Assembly (NCBI RefSeq): GCF_042747725.1
Contig: NZ_JBHZGO010000085.1
Location: 73,908 to 137,907 of the forward strand
DNA: 64,000 nt
Direction of reading: 5' to 3'
DNA from: FACHB-T130 sp042747725
Lineage (GTDB): Bacteria; Cyanobacteriota; Cyanobacteriia; Cyanobacteriales; FACHB-T130
Of this stretch, positions 16,159 through 25,848 are shown piece after piece. Positions within the stretch are counted from its first letter, which is position 1. Each line of letters begins with the position of its first letter. Made by a program: the position numbers and the translations under genes. The notes under the pieces were generated by a model that was not told the origin of the DNA, did not search any database, and saw nothing but the letters and a program-made list of their open reading frames with translations.

Positions 16159-17511
16159 ATGCCTTGTCACGTCCTCCTCTCTCAAATAGTCCAAATCATA
16201 GCAGCGACACCAATAAATCTATCTGACGCCGAATTGGCGAGAGATGTTGCAGGAATTACAACCGACACCCGTAGCCTGAAGCCGGGGGAAATTTTTGTGG
16301 CACTGCGCGGAGACAAGTTTGACGGGCATGAGTTTGTGGAAACTGCTCTAGAAAAAGGAGCTAGGGCAGTCATTACTGACCATCCATTGTCGGTGTCTAT
16401 TCCGCATTTGTACTTAGAAGACACCTTGAAAGCATATCAGATGCTCGCCCATTGGTGGCGCTTGCAGTTCGACATCCCTGTAATCGCTGTAACCGGCTCC
16501 GTAGGTAAAACCACTACCAAGGAGTTAATTGCAGCTGTTTTGTCAACAAAGGGAGACATTCTTAAAACTCAGGCTAATTACAACAACGAAATCGGTGTTC
16601 CCAAAACACTATTAGAACTTTCACCAATGCATAACTATGCCGTGATTGAAATGGCAATGCGTGCTAGGGGTGAAATTGCGCTATTAACACAAATTGCACA
16701 TCCTTCTGTAGCGGTAATTACGAATGTGGGAACGGCGCATATTGGGCGGCTGGGTTCTGAGGAAGCGATCGCGCAAGCGAAATGCGAATTACTTGCCGAA
16801 ATGCCTTCCACTAGCATCGCTGTTCTGAATCACGACAACCGCTTGTTAATGGAAACTGCGGCAACAGTTTGGCAAGGGCAAACCATTACCTACGGCTTGG
16901 AAGGGGGAGACTTGCGCGGGGAATTGATTGATAACGAGACATTGTGCGTCGAAGGTGTGCATCTGCCGTTACCGCTACCGGGGCGTCACAATGCATCTAA
17001 CTTCCTGGCAGCCTTGGCGGTGGCTAAAGTTCTCCAGGTTGACTGGAAATCGTTAACCGCCGGTTTGTCGGTGCATCTCCCATCTGGGAGGGCGCAGCGC
17101 TACGATTTGCCCAACGATGTTGCCATTTTGGATGAGACTTACAATGCTGGGCTAGAGTCGATGCTGGCGGCGCTGCAATTGTTGGCACAAACGCCAGGAA
17201 AAAGGCATATTGCGGTTCTGGGGACGATGAAGGAATTGGGAGAGCGATCGCGCGAATTCCACTTTGCAGTTGGAGAAGCGGCGCGGCAGTTGAATCTCGA
17301 CGCTTTGCTGGTGCTGGTAGATGACAAAGAAGCCGAAGCGATCGCGCTGGGTGCTGCCCCTTTACCCGCTGAGTGCTTTTCGACGCATCAGGCTATGGTA
17401 GAGCGTTTGAAAGAAATGGTGCAAGAAGGCGATCGCATCCTCTTCAAAGCCTCCCATTCAGTAGCACTAGATCGAGTTGTGAATCAACTTCGCGCCGAAT
17501 TGACTGACTAA
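16159..17511 (+). CDS. murF: UDP-N-acetylmuramoyl-tripeptide--D-alanyl-D-alanine ligase
   Basis: MurF adds D-Ala-D-Ala to the UDP-MurNAc-tripeptide with ATP, completing the cytosolic peptidoglycan precursor. The Mur-ligase N-domain has GITTDTRSLKPGEIFVAL. The P-loop AVTGSVGKTTTKEL is near residue 110, and TQANYNNEIGVP, characteristic of MurF, follows. The C-domain shows LDETYNAGLESM and AVLGTMKELGERS. Starting at ATG 16159 gives 450 aa; a TTG five codons upstream (16144) is the alternative. The exonuclease gene follows 73 bp later on the same strand. Confidence 0.93.
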   Translation: MPCHVLLSQIVQIIAATPINLSDAELARDVAGITTDTRSLKPGEIFVALRGDKFDGHEFVETALEKGARAVITDHPLSVSIPHLYLEDTLKAYQMLAHWWRLQFDIPVIAVTGSVGKTTTKELIAAVLSTKGDILKTQANYNNEIGVPKTLLELSPMHNYAVIEMAMRARGEIALLTQIAHPSVAVITNVGTAHIGRLGSEEAIAQAKCELLAEMPSTSIAVLNHDNRLLMETAATVWQGQTITYGLEGGDLRGELIDNETLCVEGVHLPLPLPGRHNASNFLAALAVAKVLQVDWKSLTAGLSVHLPSGRAQRYDLPNDVAILDETYNAGLESMLAALQLLAQTPGKRHIAVLGTMKELGERSREFHFAVGEAARQLNLDALLVLVDDKEAEAIALGAAPLPAECFSTHQAMVERLKEMVQEGDRILFKASHSVALDRVVNQLRAELTD

Positions 17512-17584
17512 TTATTTAAAATTCCCAACACCCCGTAGAGGCACCTCTTATGGGTGCCCACATCAAACAAGAAGTCACCCCAAA

Positions 17585-18181
17585 ATGGCTAAGAAATTAG
17601 ACCAAATCCTTGTGGTTGATATTGAATCAACTTGCTGGGAAGGAAACCCACCCGCTGGACAAGAAAACGAAATTATCGAAATTGGGATTTGTCCAATTGA
17701 TATCGCTACGGGAGATCGCTTGGAAAAAGAAAGTATCCTCGTGAAACCCGAACGTTCCCAAGTTAGTGAATTTTGCACCAATCTAACCACACTAACTCAA
17801 GCACAAGTTAATCTAGGGATTTCTTTTGAATCTGCCTGTTCAATTTTAAAGAAAAAATATTTATCTAAAGATAGAGTTTGGGCAAGCTACGGCGACTACG
17901 ACCGACGACAATTTGAAAAACAGTGCCAATCTCGCCAGATCAGCTATCCTTTCGGAACCCGACATATCAATGTCAAAACTCTTTTTGGCATTATTCATGC
18001 CTTGCCTAATGAAATTGGCATGGATATGGCATTAGAATTACTGAATCTTCCCCTTGAAGGAACTCACCATAGAGGAGGAGATGATGCTTGGAATATAGCC
18101 AGTATTTTATCGAAATTAATATTACAAAAAAGAATCAATGTAACTGCGGTGGCAGATGTGGTGATGTTGCGTAAGCCCTGA
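17585..18181 (+). CDS. DnaQ-like DEDDh 3'-5' exonuclease with MITE-derived C-terminus
   Basis: A small exonuclease of the DnaQ/ERI-1-like group. The ExoI motif is VDIEST (D12, E14), the ExoII region SYGDYD is at 101-106, and ExoIII HHRGGDDAWN is at 161-170 with the catalytic His and Asp. The family removes 3' nucleotides from RNA or DNA; the substrate here is unknown. The last codons and stop are not ancestral. From 18145 to 18180 the DNA matches the right end of the MITE family at 34 of 36 positions, encoding the tail AVADVVMLRKP, and the TGA stop uses the final TG of the element. All catalytic motifs lie upstream of this graft, so activity is probably kept. Confidence 0.88.
   Translation: MAKKLDQILVVDIESTCWEGNPPAGQENEIIEIGICPIDIATGDRLEKESILVKPERSQVSEFCTNLTTLTQAQVNLGISFESACSILKKKYLSKDRVWASYGDYDRRQFEKQCQSRQISYPFGTRHINVKTLFGIIHALPNEIGMDMALELLNLPLEGTHHRGGDDAWNIASILSKLILQKRINVTAVADVVMLRKP
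18145..18180. mobile_element. Right-end fragment of the 93-bp MITE
   Basis: This 36-bp stretch matches 37042-37077 (MITE B) and 60803-60838 (MITE F), two mismatches to each, ending at the element terminus GCGTAAGCCCTG. The left half of the element is absent. It encodes the C-terminus of the exonuclease. Confidence 0.75.
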
Positions 18182-18515
18182 TTGTTATTATTATAAGTTA
18201 GCTAAGAAGAAAATCGGAGCGATCGCCCTTACGGAAATAGCATCAATAGCCGCAATGAAATTTACCCTATATTTCATAAAATACTTCATTTAATGTTTAT
18301 CAATTAAGAAATTGCTCCTGAACCTGAGAAACGCTTTCTGGAGAGGATAATTTCCTCCTGCACTCAGCTAGCCCAATTGGGTGAAAGTAGATAGAATCTA
18401 GAAGCAAAATCCTTTTGGTGTCTTAGTAGTCCTGAGTCCTTAGTCAAGAGGTAGTCGGTAATAGGCGGTCACTCTTACCAACTACCTACCACCCATGACC
18501 CACTACCCACTATCC
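18182..18515. other. Intergenic region with short repeated words
   Basis: About 330 bp. The last 70 bp are runs such as CTACCCACTATCC and ACTACCTACC, typical cyanobacterial short tandem repeats, so a frame open from 18495 is not taken as coding. No gene is seen. Confidence 0.45.
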
Positions 18516-19517
18516 ATGACCCAGAAAATTATTTGCCTGGTCTTAACTTTGTTTCTGGTGGCCTGCGGTGCAACCGGAAGCAAGATTACACCTACACCTG
18601 AGACTGGAAAAGCCGGGACTTTTAAAGTAGCGATGCTTTTTCCTGGCCCTGTAGATGACAAAGGTTGGAATCAATCAGGTTACGAAGGGCTGAAATTAAT
18701 TGAAAAAGAACTTGGGGCTGAGGTGGCTTATAGTGCTAGCGTTCCTGAAGCCGATGGTGAGAAACTTTTTCGTCAATATGCCAAAAAAAGTTTTGATTTT
18801 CTGATCAGTCATGGTGATGAATACCGCGACGCCGCCGAAACGGTCGCCAAAGATTTTCCCCGCGCTAAATTTGCAGTAATGAGCAGTTATGCCGGTAACA
18901 ATAAAAACGTGGGTGCTTTGGCGTTTCGGAGTGGGGAAGTGGGTTATCTAACTGGGGTCGTTGCCGGACTCAAAACCAAAACCAAAAAAGTTGCCTTTAT
19001 TGGCGGTCAAGCATACCCAGTGATGGAAGAAGAGGCTATCTTATTTAAACGGGGTGTCCTGGAAACGAAACTGGACAGTACAGTTTCTATCAAGTGGGTT
19101 AACAGTTGGTCAGATGCAGATAAAGCTAGAAAAATTGCCCAAGAGCAAGTTGCGGCGGGAACTGATGTTTTAGTTGTTGATGCCGATAGAGCCAATATAG
19201 GTGTTATTATAGCTGCCCAAAGTAAGGGTGTTTATGTTATTGGCTGGACGCATGCCATTAATGGGATGGAAAATCGGCACAAACTGGCTCCAAAGACAAT
19301 TGTTACCAGCGTTGTCCAGCAGGTGCCAATGTTAATGCTAGAGGGAGCAACCTTGGTACAACAGGGGCGATGGGAAGGCAAGCAATACAAGTTTGGACTG
19401 CTAGAGGAAGTCCAAGATTTAGCTCCTTTTTATGGAGCGTTAACTCCAGAGCAAGAAGCTTTCGTCGATTCTGTCAAGCAAGATATCATCACTGGCAAAA
19501 TAAATGTTTCGCCCTAG
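18516..19517 (+). CDS. BMP-family substrate-binding lipoprotein
   Basis: The product is a lipoprotein of the PnrA/Med-like basic membrane protein family, which binds nucleosides or related ligands for ABC importers. The signal peptide KIICLVLTLFLVACG has a lipobox LVAC with the lipidated Cys about residue 18. The mature domain begins KVAMLFPGPVDDKGWNQSGY, the family's hallmark, and contains DKARKIAQEQVAAGTDVLVV and VIGWTHAING. ATG 18516 is preferred over 18495, because the upstream seven codons are repeat DNA. No permease or ATPase gene is adjacent. Instead two sensor kinases follow, 79 bp downstream, so it may work as a sensory binding protein. Confidence 0.85.
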   Translation: MTQKIICLVLTLFLVACGATGSKITPTPETGKAGTFKVAMLFPGPVDDKGWNQSGYEGLKLIEKELGAEVAYSASVPEADGEKLFRQYAKKSFDFLISHGDEYRDAAETVAKDFPRAKFAVMSSYAGNNKNVGALAFRSGEVGYLTGVVAGLKTKTKKVAFIGGQAYPVMEEEAILFKRGVLETKLDSTVSIKWVNSWSDADKARKIAQEQVAAGTDVLVVDADRANIGVIIAAQSKGVYVIGWTHAINGMENRHKLAPKTIVTSVVQQVPMLMLEGATLVQQGRWEGKQYKFGLLEEVQDLAPFYGALTPEQEAFVDSVKQDIITGKINVSP

Positions 19518-19595
19518 AGGCAATTTACATCGCTTTTCTAAGGGTTTAAAACAATAGCGAATCAGTGGGTGCAACTTTCTGCGCTAGGAGGCACG

Positions 19596-22500
19596 ATGAA
19601 CAAAAGAAATCGCAACAGTGCTTCGCATCAAGCTAATACAGGTATAAATTTACCCCTATCTTGGCTTTTTTCAATTGCAAATCAGCTGAGATACGGTCTG
19701 GTCTTGCTAGTCGTTTTAACGCTATTGCTCACTTCGGGAATTTTAATTTATCTAAGCTTTCAAGCTCAATTGCAACAAGTAGAAATTGCCCAACAAGAGC
19801 GTAGTCATGCGGTTGCTGGGGAAATCAATGCTTACCTGGATGACTTGCAGCGTAAACTAAGCTATTTAGCTAGAGTGCAAGGATTGACCGACCTTTCGCC
19901 TGAGATTCAAGATAGATTTCTGGAAGCCTTAACCCGCCACAATAGCGCTTATGAAACAGTGGCAATTTTTAATAATAAGGATAAAATCGTTTCTTCCTCT
20001 TCGCCTTATGGTCAGGCAACTTTCTATCGAGAAGAAGCTTCTACATCATTTTTACGAGCTTTTAGACAACAGGAAGATTTTGTCAGTTCCGTTAGAATTG
20101 ACCCTAAAACTCGCTTGCAGACGGTCATCTTAGCCGTGCCCATTCGCAACCAACAGGATGAAATTAATGGCGTTTTAATGGCTTGGATCAATTTAAAGTT
20201 TCTCTGGAATGTTCTCTCCCAAACCAAGGTAGGTAAGACGGGTTATGCTTATGCGATCGATAACCGCAATTATTTAATTGCTGAGAAAGGAAAATCTCCT
20301 GAAAATTTTAATCTGAAAGACCTCTCGGACTATCCATTCATCCAAAAATTAACTAAATTAAATGGTGCAAAACGGCTTACTACTTATCAAGGTTTGCGAG
20401 GTGTTGAGGTAGTGGGAGCCATTTCTACCATCCGTACTGGGCGCTGGAAGGTGGTGGTAGAACTACCCACGGTTGAAGCCTACGCTCCGGTGCGAAAAAT
20501 GCTTTTGGTAATGGGTATAGCATTGAGCGTGGCGATGCTAGTGGCGACTGAGTTGGGTTGGTTTTTCTCCCGGCAAATTGTATTACCTTTGCAGCGTTTA
20601 ACAAAAGCAGCAGCCCAAATTAGTGGGGGAAATTTGGATACGCAAGTGACAGTTAGACAAGGCAATGAATTGGGGGTATTGGCGACCACTTTTAATGAAA
20701 TGACGGCTCAATTGCGGGGGCTAATTAAGGATTTGAGGAAGGAGCGAAATTTTGTTTCTGCCATCCTTGATACGGCTGGGGCTTTAGTGGTAGTTCTCGA
20801 TTGCCAAGGGCGAATCATACGTTTTAATCGAGCTTGCGAGAAAACAACTCAATACTCATTTGAAGAAGTCAAGGACAAATATTTCTGGGATTTATTTTTA
20901 ATTCCGGAAGAAGTGGAACCCGTCAAAACCGTCTTTAAAGCTCTTCAAGCAGGTGAGTTTCCTAGCACGTATGAAAACTACTGGGTAACGAAAAATGGAA
21001 GCCGACGACCGATTGCTTGGTCGAATACGGTTCTCGTTGATGCTGATAGCTCAGTTAATTACATCATCAGTATTGGGATAGATATCACCGAACGAAAGCG
21101 AGTGGAAGAGGCACTCACGCGAAGTGAGGAATTATACCGCACGCTTGCAAGGAACTTTCCGAACGGCGCTGTTTTCTTGTTCGATCAAGACCTCCGTTAC
21201 ACTATCGCTGAAGGTGCAGGATTAGCTGCTATCGGTCTTTCTAAAGAGTTGTTAGAAGGAAAGACTATTTGGCAGGCATTACCTTCTGAAACTTGTGAAT
21301 TGTTAGAGCCGACTTATCGTGCGGCGCTGGCAGGAAAAGCCACTGTTATTGAAGTGCCCTACAACAATTCGCCTGATAGCGATCGCTCCGCTTCCCGGAT
21401 CTATCTTTTGCACGCACTTCCTGTCAAAAATGAAGGCGGAGAAATTTTTGCGGCGATGGTAATGACGCAAGACATTACCGATTGGAAGCAGGCAGAGGAG
21501 AAACTACGCCAAGAAAGAGACTTTAACACCACCATTGTCCAAACTTCTCCAGCTTTTTTTGTGGCTATCAATCCGGATGGCACAGTCAGGATGATGAATG
21601 ACGCAATGCTTCACGCTCTTGGTTATACCCTGGAGGAGGTTTTAGGAACTGATTATCTTTCGACTTTTATTCCCCAAAGCGATCGCGCAATCGTTTCTGA
21701 AGTCTTTGAGGGTGTCATCAAACTACAGCAACTGCCTCAAAGAAACAACTACGTTCTTACCAAACAAGGCGAAAAACTGCTAGTAGAATGGCACGGTAGG
21801 TCAGTTGCGAAAGAAAATGGGGAACTTGACTTCTTCTTTGGGTTAGGAATTGATATTACCGAGGGCAAGCGTGCGGAAGAAGCGCTGTTACTCTCGGCGG
21901 AGCGCGATCGCTTGTCGGGCGCGATGGCGCTCCGAATTCGACAATCACTCGATCTTCAGCAAATCCTAGATACTACCGTGATAGAAGTCCGGAATTTTTT
22001 GTTAGCAGATCGGGTTTTTATCAGTCGTATTTATAGCAATTTTGAGATAGTTGCAGAATCGGTCGCTCCCCCTTGGCGACCTGTTTTGGGATGGAGTCCA
22101 ACAGATGAAGAACATTTGCAACAAATCAGAGCGATGTTTGAGAATAAAAGTATCCACGTTGTCAAAGATACTTCTCAAATAGAGCTTTCTTCACTCATTT
22201 ATGAAGATTTTTCCAATTATCATATCAAAGCTTATCTGGCTGTACCGATTCTGCTCAATGACGAGCCGTGGGGACTCTTGATGGTCGATCAATGTACGGC
22301 ACCGCGTGACTGGAAGCAATTGGAAATTGATTTGCTTTCATCACTGTCAACTCAAGTTACGATCGCCATTCAGCAAGCAAAACTCTATCAACAAGTACAG
22401 GAGCTAAATGCTAGTTTGGAACGTCAAGTTGAGACGCGCACTGCCCAACTCATTCAAAAAATGGAGGAACTTAAAGAGCTGAATGAACTCAAAGATGAGT

Positions 22501-23183
22501 TTCTTCATGCAGTTTCTCACGATCTTCGCACGCCAATTATGGGAATGTCTTTGGTAGTGAATAACTTGTTGAATAAGCCAGGAGACACGATTCCCATTCC
22601 TCGCTCAATTTTAGAGCGGATGATTCAGAGTAGCGATCGCCAACTCAGCTTAATCAATTCCCTCCTGGAAGCGCATTCCAGCGAAGTTCGCGGCGTTGTC
22701 CTCCAATATGAGTTTGTAGAATTGAGTACGTTGATTCAAGCGATCGCAGAAGACTTAGAACCGCTGCTAACAAAACATCAAGCGTCGCTGACAAATCTAG
22801 TTCCCTACGATTTACCGGGCGTGACAGCCGATCCATTGCAGCTGAGGCGAGTTTTTGAAAATTTGCTCACCAATGCCCTGAACCATAATCCACCCGGACT
22901 TCGCCTCACCTTGGAAGCCACTGTGGAAGAAGAGATGATTCATTGCACCGTTGCTGATAACGGCATCGGGATGAATCCAGAAGCGTGCGATCGCCTTTTC
23001 GATCGTTATGTGCGCGGCTCTCGCGCCCGTTCAACTGGCATCGGTCTAGGGTTATATCTTTGTCGGCAAATCATAACTGCTCATGGGGGACAAATTGGTG
23101 CCATTAGCGCCCCCGGAACTGGAGCAACTTTCTGGTTCACATTACCTCTGTTTATGTCTCCTACTGTAGAAATAAGTCATTAG
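19596..23183 (+). CDS. Multi-PAS/GAF membrane histidine kinase
   Basis: A 1195-aa sensor kinase. TM1 lies at about 28-50 (YGLVLLVVLTLLLTSGILIY). A periplasmic Cache-like sensor spans about 55-290, and TM2 about 300-322. A HAMP domain follows (ISGGNLDTQVTVRQGNELG), then three PAS domains (about 385-500, 510-630, 640-765), each ending in DITE/DITD linkers. A GAF domain is at about 780-930, a coiled coil precedes HisKA, and H975 is in the motif VSHDLRTPI. The HATPase has DNGIGMNPE and an intact G2, STGIGLGLYLC. All catalytic motifs are present. The ATG at 19596 follows a perfect TAGGAGG, so nine upstream codons of open frame are excluded. No response regulator gene is adjacent. Confidence 0.92.
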   Translation: MNKRNRNSASHQANTGINLPLSWLFSIANQLRYGLVLLVVLTLLLTSGILIYLSFQAQLQQVEIAQQERSHAVAGEINAYLDDLQRKLSYLARVQGLTDLSPEIQDRFLEALTRHNSAYETVAIFNNKDKIVSSSSPYGQATFYREEASTSFLRAFRQQEDFVSSVRIDPKTRLQTVILAVPIRNQQDEINGVLMAWINLKFLWNVLSQTKVGKTGYAYAIDNRNYLIAEKGKSPENFNLKDLSDYPFIQKLTKLNGAKRLTTYQGLRGVEVVGAISTIRTGRWKVVVELPTVEAYAPVRKMLLVMGIALSVAMLVATELGWFFSRQIVLPLQRLTKAAAQISGGNLDTQVTVRQGNELGVLATTFNEMTAQLRGLIKDLRKERNFVSAILDTAGALVVVLDCQGRIIRFNRACEKTTQYSFEEVKDKYFWDLFLIPEEVEPVKTVFKALQAGEFPSTYENYWVTKNGSRRPIAWSNTVLVDADSSVNYIISIGIDITERKRVEEALTRSEELYRTLARNFPNGAVFLFDQDLRYTIAEGAGLAAIGLSKELLEGKTIWQALPSETCELLEPTYRAALAGKATVIEVPYNNSPDSDRSASRIYLLHALPVKNEGGEIFAAMVMTQDITDWKQAEEKLRQERDFNTTIVQTSPAFFVAINPDGTVRMMNDAMLHALGYTLEEVLGTDYLSTFIPQSDRAIVSEVFEGVIKLQQLPQRNNYVLTKQGEKLLVEWHGRSVAKENGELDFFFGLGIDITEGKRAEEALLLSAERDRLSGAMALRIRQSLDLQQILDTTVIEVRNFLLADRVFISRIYSNFEIVAESVAPPWRPVLGWSPTDEEHLQQIRAMFENKSIHVVKDTSQIELSSLIYEDFSNYHIKAYLAVPILLNDEPWGLLMVDQCTAPRDWKQLEIDLLSSLSTQVTIAIQQAKLYQQVQELNASLERQVETRTAQLIQKMEELKELNELKDEFLHAVSHDLRTPIMGMSLVVNNLLNKPGDTIPIPRSILERMIQSSDRQLSLINSLLEAHSSEVRGVVLQYEFVELSTLIQAIAEDLEPLLTKHQASLTNLVPYDLPGVTADPLQLRRVFENLLTNALNHNPPGLRLTLEATVEEEMIHCTVADNGIGMNPEACDRLFDRYVRGSRARSTGIGLGLYLCRQIITAHGGQIGAISAPGTGATFWFTLPLFMSPTVEISH

Positions 23184-23256
23184 TAGGGGCGAAGTATTCG
23201 CGCAGATAAATTATCGGTAAGTCGTAAATTGTTATAGGTGAATGCTTCGCCCTTAC
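23183..23256. repeat. Imperfect 17-bp inverted repeat, GTAGGGGCGAAG type
   Basis: Arms at 23183-23199 and 23240-23256 are complementary except at a few positions, around a 40-nt loop. It belongs to the dispersed GTAGGGGC repeats and separates the two kinase genes. Confidence 0.55.
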
Positions 23257-23365
23257 AGGTTATTAATGACTAAAAATCACCCAATCGGGTGAGTCACCTG
23301 CACGAAGGCGATCGCCAGTGCTTATTGTAACTTGGAATAAGACTGAATAATACTGAAAATGAAGG

Positions 23366-25726
23366 ATGAGTGCAATGCTGAAAAAGAAATTCTTAACTCA
23401 GGGAACTCAGTCACTTGCTGCTCATCAATCAGTTTTTCAGCATAATCCCATATCTAGGAGGGACATGGTTTCTGATTTAAATTATTTACAAGCTTTACGG
23501 GCTTGCTGTCGAGATGAAGCAGCTTTTGAACAGTTAAAGCAGCTCCTGAATTTGGAGGAACAAAGTATTGAAGAAATAGTCAGCCAGCCGGTAACACAAG
23601 TTGATTCAGATTTTCAGTTACCAACTGTCACCCATTCTTGGGAAAATCTTTTACCCGCAGATATTCCACTGCCACAAAGCGATCCAAAACTTGAAAAAGT
23701 GGCAGCCAACAAGCTAGGAATTATTTTTCAGCTCCTCAATCGCGATGATGATTCCCGCTGGTTACTATTTGCCCATTCCGACTGTCAAGAATTCTTAGAA
23801 TTAGCGCCTTATTCAGCTTATACTGACCTGACTCTATTATGGAACCCGATCCATCCAGACGATCGGGAAGCTTATGAACAGTCATTAGCTATTTCGGCAG
23901 CTAATCTCCAACCTTGGATATGGGAAGGTCGTGTGATTACCAAATCGGGAAAACTAAAGTGGATGCAAACTGCGGCTCGACCTATTTTGCAAGGAAATGA
24001 CGACATTTATTGGAATGGCTTGCTGATAGATATTACCGAGCGCAAGACTCACGATGAGGCACTCTTGCTTTCGGAACAAAAATTTTCTATAGCGTTTCGT
24101 TATAGCCCTGATGCCATGAGTATCACAACACTCAATGAAGGGCGTTATATTGATGTCAATGATAGCTTTCTCCGCCTTAGCGATTATCAACGAGAAGAAA
24201 TTATTGGTCGTAACTCAATTGAAATCAATGCTTGGGTGAATCCAGAAGAACGCATTAGGATGCAACAGATTTTGCTGGAACAGGGAGCGATTCGCAACCA
24301 GGAATTTGAGTTTCGCAAGAAGTCTGGCGAAGTGGGAATATATTTGTTTTCAGCAGAAATTGTCAACATTAGTGGCGAATCATGCCTACTTTCTGTAAGT
24401 AGCGATATTACTGAGCGCAAAGCTGCTGAAGCTTTGGTTAGCGCCGCCGCAGAACGAGAGCGTTTGCTCTACGAGATTGCCTTGAAAATTAGGCGATCGC
24501 TCGATCTGAATGAAATTCTTAACACCACCGTTGAAGAAGTTAGGCGGTTTTTGCACGCAGATCGCGTCTTTATTAGTTACTTTGATGAAAAAGGGCAAGG
24601 CACAGCCGTAGCAGAGTCGGTAGATCCTAATTTTTCGTCAATTTTGGGTTGGGTTACAGAGAATATTGCTTACCAGGAAATTCAACAGATATTTGAACTC
24701 GATCGCATCCGAGTTGTCAATGATACAACGAAAGTAGAGAAATCTGCATTTATCGCTGAGTACCACAATCGATATCAAGTCAAAGCTGGCATTGGTGTCC
24801 CGATTATGCTGGGAGACAAACTTTATGGCATCTTAATTGCCAATCAATGCTCTGCACCAAGGGAGTGGCAGCAGTGTGAAATTGACTTGCTCGATCAACT
24901 GGGAGTACAGGTAGCGATCGCAATTCAGCAATCTTCTCTCTTCCAACAAGTACAAACGCTGAATGCCAATCTGGAACGCCAAGTAGAAGAACGTACCGCT
25001 CAGCTACAGCAGAAAATGCAGGAACTGCAAGAGCTGAATCGGATTAAAGACGTTGTTTTACATACAGTTTCTCACGATCTCCGCACCTCGGTTCTGGGCA
25101 CTATCATGGTGTTAAATAATCTGCTCGGTTCGCCAGAAGAAAAAGTGACAATTTCTCGTTCTCTTGTAGAGCGAATGATTCAAGGCAACGAACGCCAACT
25201 AAGCATGATTAAGTCATTAATCGAAACAAATACCACCGAAAATAGAGGAATTGTCCTTCAGCGGGAGTTGGTTCAATTAAATACACTGGTTCCGGCGATT
25301 CTCCGAGACTTGCAACCTATGTTAATGGAAAATCAAGCAACTATCAAAAATATGATAACGGCAAATTTACCGTTAGTTATGGTCGATCCGTATCAGAGTC
25401 AGCGGGTTTTTGAAAATCTATTTACCTATGCCTTGAAACAAAATCCGCCTGGATTGAAGTTGACCCTAAAAGCTAAAATTGAACGGCAGATGATTCGCTT
25501 TACTATCGAGGATAATGGTATAGGAATGAGTCAGCTTGAGTGCGATCGCTTATTCAATCTCTTCGTCCGCGCTCCTCAAGCTCGCTGCTCGACCAACATC
25601 GGCTTAAAGTTGTATCTCTGTCGGCAAATTATTACCGCTCACGGTGGAGAAATTGGAGTGACAAGTCGCCCGAATCGCGGCTCTACTTTCTGGTTTACAT
25701 TCCCTTTGGCGACAGCGGAGAATTAA
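23366..25726 (+). CDS. PAS/GAF histidine kinase paralogue with degenerate catalytic core
   Basis: A soluble 786-aa protein whose C-terminal two thirds parallel the upstream kinase, including the GAF phrasing (LQQILDTTV against LNEILNTTV) and the HATPase ending. It has two PAS domains (about 140-235 and 240-355), a GAF domain (about 365-530), a coiled coil, HisKA with H570 and a HATPase. Two hallmark positions are altered. HDLRTP is HDLRTS, and the G2 box reads NIGLKLYLC (from residue 744) where the paralogue has GIGLGLYLC. G1 (DNGIGMS) is intact. ATP binding or autophosphorylation may be weak, so it could act as a partner of the first kinase. The motif GAAGG suits an ATG at 23375 (residue 4) as start equally well. 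Confidence 0.88.
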   Translation: MSAMLKKKFLTQGTQSLAAHQSVFQHNPISRRDMVSDLNYLQALRACCRDEAAFEQLKQLLNLEEQSIEEIVSQPVTQVDSDFQLPTVTHSWENLLPADIPLPQSDPKLEKVAANKLGIIFQLLNRDDDSRWLLFAHSDCQEFLELAPYSAYTDLTLLWNPIHPDDREAYEQSLAISAANLQPWIWEGRVITKSGKLKWMQTAARPILQGNDDIYWNGLLIDITERKTHDEALLLSEQKFSIAFRYSPDAMSITTLNEGRYIDVNDSFLRLSDYQREEIIGRNSIEINAWVNPEERIRMQQILLEQGAIRNQEFEFRKKSGEVGIYLFSAEIVNISGESCLLSVSSDITERKAAEALVSAAAERERLLYEIALKIRRSLDLNEILNTTVEEVRRFLHADRVFISYFDEKGQGTAVAESVDPNFSSILGWVTENIAYQEIQQIFELDRIRVVNDTTKVEKSAFIAEYHNRYQVKAGIGVPIMLGDKLYGILIANQCSAPREWQQCEIDLLDQLGVQVAIAIQQSSLFQQVQTLNANLERQVEERTAQLQQKMQELQELNRIKDVVLHTVSHDLRTSVLGTIMVLNNLLGSPEEKVTISRSLVERMIQGNERQLSMIKSLIETNTTENRGIVLQRELVQLNTLVPAILRDLQPMLMENQATIKNMITANLPLVMVDPYQSQRVFENLFTYALKQNPPGLKLTLKAKIERQMIRFTIEDNGIGMSQLECDRLFNLFVRAPQARCSTNIGLKLYLCRQIITAHGGEIGVTSRPNRGSTFWFTFPLATAEN

Positions 25727-25848
25727 AAATGCCAAATTAAAAAGTTTAAAGTCTATTTTTATTTTTAAATTTTTAATTGAGTTACTTGCGATCGCTTCTT
25801 CACCTGTGCCTTACTGGATCTATAGGCAGTAACGAGAGCGCGAACATC

